A stretch of DNA of 7,486 bases, from the NCBI GenBank assembly GCA_003235465.1, contig QJWD01000331.1, positions 1-7,486 on the forward strand, in the 5' to 3' direction. The translations under genes were made by a program, and so were the position numbers. The DNA is from Nitrospirota bacterium (lineage in GTDB: Bacteria; Nitrospinota; Nitrospinia; Nitrospinales; VA-1). This document shows positions 1 through 7,486 of this stretch, in pieces (within the stretch, counting starts at the first letter, position 1; each line of letters starts with the position of its first letter). Below the pieces are notes generated by a model that was given only the letters and a program-made list of their open reading frames with translations, ran no database searches and had not been told where the DNA came from.

Positions 1-1025
1 GGAGGTCAGGCGGAACACTTTCGGCCACTGGGGCCACGGGTTTTGCGGTGCGCGCTCGGCAGGCGGCTCGGGCAAGAGTTCGAACTGGTGCACCGAGCAC
101 GCGCCTTGCCTGAGCGAGGTGCCGAGGCAGTCGCTGCCGGTATCGCCCCCGCCGATGATGAGCACGTTCTTGCCCTTGGCGCTGATGGCTATGTCATCGG
201 AGATGGTATCGCCTTCGTTGCGCTTGTTCTGCTGCGGCAGGAATTCCATGGCGAAATGGATGCCCGCAAGCTCGCGCCCTTCCACCGGCAGGTCGCGCGG
301 CTTTTGCGCCCCGCCGCAAAGCACCACCGCGTCGTATTCGTCCCTCAGTTTCTGGATGGGAAAATCCACCCCGACGTGAGAGTTGGGCTTGAACTCCACC
401 CCCTCGTCCCGCATGAGCTGCACACGGCGGTGGACGACGGTTTTCTCCAGCTTGAAATGCGGGATGCCGTACATCAGCAGCCCGCCGATGCGGTCGTCCC
501 TTTCGTACACCGTCACCGCGTGGCCCGCCTGGTTGAGCTGCACGGCAGCGGCCAGGCCGGCGGGGCCGGAGCCGACGACGGCCACCTTCTTGCCGGTGCG
601 CTTCGCGGGCGGCGCCGGGCGAATCCAGTTGTTCTCGAAACCGCGCTCGGCGATCTCTCGCTCGATCATGCAGATCGTCACCGGCGGCTCGTTGATGCCG
701 AGAACGCACGACCCCTCGCACGGCGCGGGGCAGATGCGGCCGGTAAACTCGGGAAAATTGTTGGTCTTCAGCAAATGCGCGACCGCCTCTTCCCAGCGGC
801 CACGAAAGACCATGTCGTTCCAGTCGGGAATCAGGTTGCCGAGCGGGCAGCCGCTGTGGCTCTGGCAGAAGGGCACGCCGCAGTCCATGCAGCGCGCGCC
901 CTGGTCGCGCAGCTTTTTCTCGGGCAGTTCGTCGTACACCTCGCGGTGGTCGTGCAGGCGATCCTTCACCGGCCTCTCCGGCAGCGTCTGCCGCTTGAAC
1001 TTCTTGAATCCGTCCACCGCACCCA

Positions 1026-1026
<1 letters not shown>
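1..1026 (-). CDS. gltD: Glutamate synthase small (beta) subunit GltD, 3'-truncated by window edge
   Basis: This subunit of NADPH-dependent glutamate synthase oxidises NADPH through FAD and passes electrons via iron-sulfur clusters to GltB in the cytoplasm. I read 342 uninterrupted codons. The family is usually near 480-490 residues, so about 140 C-terminal residues lie off the left edge. Seen: an N-terminal cysteine-rich cluster domain with C46, C49, C54 and C60 (CMDCGVPFC) and C99, C103, C107 (CPAPCEGSC); an FAD-binding [10 protein letters not shown] at about 152-161 followed by E175-[15 protein letters not shown] at about 182-195; a second dinucleotide motif GGGDTGSDC at 292-300, suited to NADPH; and [10 protein letters not shown] near the edge, typical of GltD. 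The start ATG (1026-1024) overlaps the gltB stop as TGATG, with GGGGAGGTGG just upstream, so the two subunits are probably translationally coupled. No defects seen. Confidence 0.97.
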
Positions 1027-5561
<4,535 letters not shown>

Positions 5562-5641
5562 AGCTATCTCTGTATGGTTCGGCGGCCATGGTCCAGGCGC
5601 GCATTTCCAGATGACAATGAATCCAGTTTGTTAAACAGCCG

Positions 5642-5654
5642 GGGCCATCCCGGG
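5642..5654. repeat. Direct repeat copy 1 (GGGCCATCCCGGG)
   Basis: This 13-base element matches the element at 5720-5732 at 12 of 13 positions. It lies about 20-32 bases downstream of the predicted gltB transcription start. Its position around a promoter suggests a protein-binding site, but GC-rich DNA can produce such matches by chance. Confidence 0.4.
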
Positions 5655-5680
5655 GTTGGATAGGTAAATATGAAGCAAAT

Positions 5681-5709
5681 ATTATACCCGGCCCGGGAAG
5701 CTTGTTGGA
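5681..5709 (-). promoter_or_regulatory. Candidate sigma70-type promoter for gltBD
   Basis: On the minus strand a perfect TATAAT lies at 5686-5681. The region 16-17 bases upstream offers only a poor -35 (CCAACA or TCCAAC), so an activator may be needed. The spacer contains an odd palindrome CCCGGCCCGGG (5687-5697). Predicted transcription would start near 5674, giving a leader of about 113 bases before gltB. This is inference from the box alone. I saw no convincing sigma54 -24/-12 element as an alternative. Confidence 0.42.
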
Positions 5710-5719
5710 GCGCGTTTTA

Positions 5720-5732
5720 GGGCCATCGCGGG
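5720..5732. repeat. Direct repeat copy 2 (GGGCCATCGCGGG)
   Basis: This is the second copy of the 13-base element at 5642-5654, with one mismatch and 78 bases between copy starts. Relative to the predicted gltB start it sits around -46 to -58, a usual activator position. The function is inferred, not shown. Confidence 0.4.
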
Positions 5733-5752
5733 AGATTATGAATACCTTTATA

Positions 5753-5766
5753 ACACAATATTGTGT
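5753..5766. promoter_or_regulatory. Perfect 14-bp palindrome, candidate operator
   Basis: ACACAATATTGTGT is its own reverse complement. It lies in the AT-rich core of the divergent intergenic region. Two more ACACA half-sites follow at 5774 and 5783. The half-site TGTGT at 5762-5766 could also pair with ACACA at 5774-5778 across 7 bases. The palindrome overlaps the first base of a TAAAAT box (5766-5771) that could serve rightward transcription. It does not match the consensus sites I know for FNR, Fur or NtrC, so I assign no regulator. Confidence 0.5.
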
Positions 5767-5771
5767 AAAAT
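5766..5771 (+). promoter_or_regulatory. Weak candidate -10 box for rightward transcription
   Basis: TAAAAT matches the -10 consensus at 5 of 6 positions, but no TTGACA-like hexamer lies 15-18 bases upstream. If used, transcription would start near 5778 and pass through three hairpins before the CBS-domain gene. The overlap with the palindrome would allow repression by a bound protein. Low confidence. Confidence 0.25.
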
Positions 5772-5777
5772 AAACAC

Positions 5778-5913
5778 AGTCTACACAGATTCTCTCGTGG
5801 CAATGCAACCGGCGCTGGGCCGGCGGCGGCCCCTTCCTGCTTTGCGGTAAGGGGAATTATACACCACCCGCCCGCAAAACCAGTGGAAAGGTTTGATCCC
5901 ACTGGCTTTTTTT
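5778..5913 (+). ncRNA. Candidate structured RNA: small RNA or attenuator leader
   Basis: Three hairpins follow one another on the plus strand. Hairpin 1 is 5809-5823 (CCGGC, loop of 5, GCCGG). Hairpin 2 is 5830-5854 (CCCCTT, a C-U mismatch, then CTGC / GCGG with a TTT loop, closing on AAGGGG). Hairpin 3 is 5880-5905 with a T7 tail. The unit could be a free-standing RNA of roughly 135 bases or the leader of the downstream CBS/LeuA-like operon. I do not recognise a known riboswitch or RNA family. The 5' end is set only by the weak -10 box and is uncertain. Confidence 0.3.
5880..5913 (+). terminator. Intrinsic terminator (or attenuator) upstream of the CBS-domain gene
   Basis: A perfect 7-bp stem, CCAGTGG (5880-5886) with CCACTGG (5899-5905), has a 12-base loop and is followed by C and seven T. 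This is a standard rho-independent form on the plus strand. It ends 60 bases before the CBS gene ATG with no plus-strand gene before it, so it either ends a small RNA or attenuates the operon. On the minus strand the stem is followed only by TTTTG, so action in that direction would be weaker. Confidence 0.6.
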
Positions 5914-5973
5914 GCCATGATGTTGCCATCGTCCGATCCATGCCCGGCGAAAACCTTCAGACAAGGGATACCC

Positions 5974-6600
5974 ATGATTGCACAGGAAGTGATGAGCTTG
6001 AACCCGGTCACCATTCGCACGCGGGATTCGCTCTACCACGCGCTCAGCCTCATGCAGAAACACGCCATCCGCCATCTTCCCGTGGTGGACGAGGGAAGCC
6101 TCGAGGGCATCATCACCGAGAGTGATATCCGGGGCGCTTTTCTCGTCGAGCCCGGCAAAAAAGCCCCAGACCCGGAAAACATGACGGTGGGCGACCACAT
6201 GACCCGCGCCCCGCTCACGGTAGCGCCTGAAACCCACATCGAGGACGTCGCCCTCGTCATCTACAAGAACAAGATCGGCGCGGTGCCCGTGGTCCAGGAG
6301 GCAAGCCTCGTCGGCATCATCTCGATCATGGACATTCTCGGCCTGTTCGTGGACCTCATGGGCATCATCCACGCAAGCTCGCGCATCGACGTGGTCATGG
6401 GCAAGGACCCGAAAAACTTCGACCGCGTCTCCAGGCTGATCAATGAGCGCGGGATGAACATCATCAGCGTCGGCATGGCGCCGTTCAAGGGCGATAAAAC
6501 CAAGCAGACCTACATTTTCCGCCTCGACCTGTGCGACACCGCGCCGCTGGTGGAAAAGATCACCGCCGCCGGGTTTCAGGTGATCGCGGCGATGGACTGA
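5974..6600 (+). CDS. CBS-CBS-ACT-like regulatory protein, AcuB-like
   Basis: This 208-aa cytoplasmic protein has no signal peptide or membrane segment. Two CBS domains form a tandem pair that in this family usually binds adenosyl nucleotides: CBS1 at about 7-60 (VMSLNPVTI, HLPVVDEGSLEGIITESDI at 34-52) and CBS2 at about 76-128 (MTRAPLTVAPETHIEDVALV, IGAVPVV at 101-107, LVGIISIMDIL). Residues about 137-208 look like an ACT domain (VVMGKDPKNFDRVSRLINE, then NIISVG and a final hydrophobic strand), the architecture of Bacillus AcuB. ACT domains often sense amino acids. The ATG at 5974 is preferred because AGGG lies 6 bases upstream and the CBS fold starts at once; a TTG at 5893 would place the N-terminus in the terminator hairpin. 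It is followed 6 bases on by the LeuA-like gene, so the two are probably co-transcribed. The ligand and target are unknown; a role in acetoin use is not implied. Confidence 0.85.
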   Translation: MIAQEVMSLNPVTIRTRDSLYHALSLMQKHAIRHLPVVDEGSLEGIITESDIRGAFLVEPGKKAPDPENMTVGDHMTRAPLTVAPETHIEDVALVIYKNKIGAVPVVQEASLVGIISIMDILGLFVDLMGIIHASSRIDVVMGKDPKNFDRVSRLINERGMNIISVGMAPFKGDKTKQTYIFRLDLCDTAPLVEKITAAGFQVIAAMD

Positions 6601-6606
6601 AGGCCC

Positions 6607-7486
6607 ATGGCCCATGAATGGCTGATCGTTTTCGACACCACGCTGAGAGACGGCGTCATGGGGCTTTCCCGCCCGCCCGCAACGGAGGACAGGCTCGCCA
6701 TCGCGCATGAGCTCGCCCGCCTGGGGGTGGACGTCATCGAAGCGGGCTACCCCGCAGGCCCGGCGGGGGACATGGAGGCCGCCCGCGCCATCGCCGGGGC
6801 GGTTGCCGGGCCCGTCATCGCCGCCCTGGCGGCGGCCCGCCCGGCGGAAATCGACCTGGCGGCAGAGGCCCTTTCCCAGGCGGCCCGGCCGCGGATTCAT
6901 GTTTACCTCCCCACTGGCAAGGCCCGACGGGAGCGGGGCCAGCAGGAGGCCCGGCAGGATCTCATCCAGCAAACCCGGGATGCGGTGCGGCAGGCGGCGG
7001 CAGCGGTGGAGGATGTCGAGTTTTCCCCGTTCGATGCGACGCGCACCGACGAGGGACTTCTGGCGGACCTCATAACCGCCGCCGTCGAGGAAGGCGCGAG
7101 GACGATCAATATCTCCGACACCCTCGGCTGCTGCCTGCCCGAGGAGTTCGGAGCCCTGGTTGGCCGGCTCGCGGCGAAGGTCGGCGAGGCGGTCCTCAGC
7201 GTGCACTGCCACAACGACCTAGGGCTAGCCGTCGCCAACAGCCTGGCCGCCGTGCGAGCCGGGGCCAGGCAGGTGGAGTGCTCCGTCAACGGCATCGGCG
7301 AGCGGGCGGGAAACGCCGCCCTCGAAGAAATCGTCATGGCGCTCGCCACGCGAAACAATTATTATGGTATGGGCACCGGTGTCAACATGGCGCGCCTGCT
7401 TCAGGCGAGCCGCCTGGTGAGCCGCCTCACCGGCACCCGCGTGCAGGAAAACAAGGCCATCGTCGGCGACAACGCCCGCCGCCACC
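6607..7486 (+). CDS. 2-isopropylmalate synthase-like DRE-TIM condensing enzyme, atypical, 3'-truncated
   Basis: The 293 visible codons form most of a TIM-barrel catalytic domain of the LeuA / homocitrate / citramalate synthase family, which joins acetyl-CoA to a 2-oxoacid. Family marks: FDTTLRDG at 9-16, GVDVIEAGYP, the metal-binding HCHNDLG at 200-206, NGIGERAGNAALEE at 228-241, and NKAIVG at 282-287. Full LeuA is about 510-560 aa; the rest, including any leucine-binding domain, is outside the window. Odd features: the usual RDGEQ reads RDGVM (14-18); the TSPIH-like loop reads PTGKAR (102-107); S-x-E-D reads SPFD (140-143), replacing a Glu important in LeuA and homocitrate synthase; N-I-P-D-T reads NISDT (168-172). 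It could be leuA, but I infer a diverged paralogue and give no symbol. The ATG at 6607 has AAGG only 3 bases upstream and sits 6 bases after the CBS gene, so translation is probably coupled. Confidence 0.82.
   Translation, partial: MAHEWLIVFDTTLRDGVMGLSRPPATEDRLAIAHELARLGVDVIEAGYPAGPAGDMEAARAIAGAVAGPVIAALAAARPAEIDLAAEALSQAARPRIHVYLPTGKARRERGQQEARQDLIQQTRDAVRQAAAAVEDVEFSPFDATRTDEGLLADLITAAVEEGARTINISDTLGCCLPEEFGALVGRLAAKVGEAVLSVHCHNDLGLAVANSLAAVRAGARQVECSVNGIGERAGNAALEEIVMALATRNNYYGMGTGVNMARLLQASRLVSRLTGTRVQENKAIVGDNARRH

Larger units (their letters stand above)
5562..5973. other. Divergent intergenic region between gltB and the CBS-domain gene
   Basis: These 412 bases contain no protein gene I can support on either strand. 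Open frames crossing them are short or are shadows of neighbours. The gltB-proximal part holds a TATAAT box and the paired 13-base repeats. It also holds a small CCGGG/CCCGG hairpin (5639-5653), which would lie in the gltB leader. The AT-rich middle (about 5734-5792) holds the palindrome. The right half holds three hairpins and a T7 terminator. Bases 5914-5960 show nothing notable. Confidence 0.85.

Noticed and set aside
5639..5653. CCGGG/CCCGG hairpin in the predicted gltB leader as a terminator or riboswitch
   Set aside because: The stem is only 5 bp with no T-tract on either strand and no recognisable riboswitch core. It is likely a by-product of GC-rich sequence.
5562..5800. Sigma54 promoter or NtrC sites, which would suit a nitrogen-assimilation operon
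   Set aside because: The nearest match on the minus strand, near 5710-5726, has GG and GC one base too close together, and no NtrC-like TGCAC-GTGCA pair was seen.
5803..5850. A 15-codon plus-strand frame (MQPALGRRRPLPALR) as a possible attenuator leader peptide
   Set aside because: There is no good ribosome site and no run of leucine or other regulatory codons. Its stop falling within hairpin 2 is suggestive, but a frame this short is expected by chance.
5893..5973. Upstream TTG start extending the CBS protein by 27 residues
   Set aside because: The extension would begin inside the terminator hairpin loop, has no clear ribosome site and adds residues not typical of the family. The ATG at 5974 has AGGG at good spacing.
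5857..7212. Minus-strand open frame of 451 codons spanning the CBS and LeuA-like genes
   Set aside because: It runs opposite two genes with clear family motifs, crosses their boundary and the terminator hairpin, and its translation shows no known domain.

Overview
The window is a compact, GC-rich stretch of bacterial chromosome encoding nitrogen and amino-acid metabolism. I see no rRNA, tRNA, insertion sequence, CRISPR array or phage gene. High GC, two-subunit bacterial glutamate synthase and long antisense open frames fit a GC-rich Gram-negative lineage (proteobacterial or a related phylum). I cannot place it more precisely from the sequence alone.

Left part (1-5561, minus strand): a gltB-gltD operon for NADPH-type glutamate synthase (GOGAT). 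The large subunit GltB is complete at 1511 aa. The small subunit GltD begins within the gltB stop codon (TGATG overlap) and runs off the left edge after 342 codons. Both subunits carry the cluster, flavin and amidotransferase motifs expected of active enzymes.

Middle (5562-5973): a 412-base divergent intergenic region, AT-rich in part and rich in signals. It holds a TATAAT box oriented toward gltB, flanked by two 13-base direct repeats with one mismatch. It also holds a perfect 14-bp palindrome with further ACACA half-sites. Reading rightward, three consecutive hairpins follow, the last with a T7 tract like an intrinsic terminator. These could form a small RNA or an attenuated leader for the rightward genes.

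Right part (5974-7486, plus strand): a 208-aa protein with two CBS domains and an ACT-like C-terminus (AcuB-like), followed 6 bases later by a 2-isopropylmalate synthase-like enzyme of the DRE-TIM family, cut by the right edge. The enzyme keeps the HCHNDLG and NGIGERAGN signatures but has lost several usually conserved residues (RDGEQ, the Glu of S-x-E-D, the Pro of N-I-P-D-T). It may therefore be a paralogue with changed chemistry rather than the housekeeping LeuA.

Together the locus pairs glutamate formation (amino donor for transamination) with a ligand-sensing CBS/ACT protein and a branched-chain-type 2-oxoacid condensing enzyme. The best leads are the intergenic RNA/operator structure and the atypical LeuA homologue. 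I found no clear new system.
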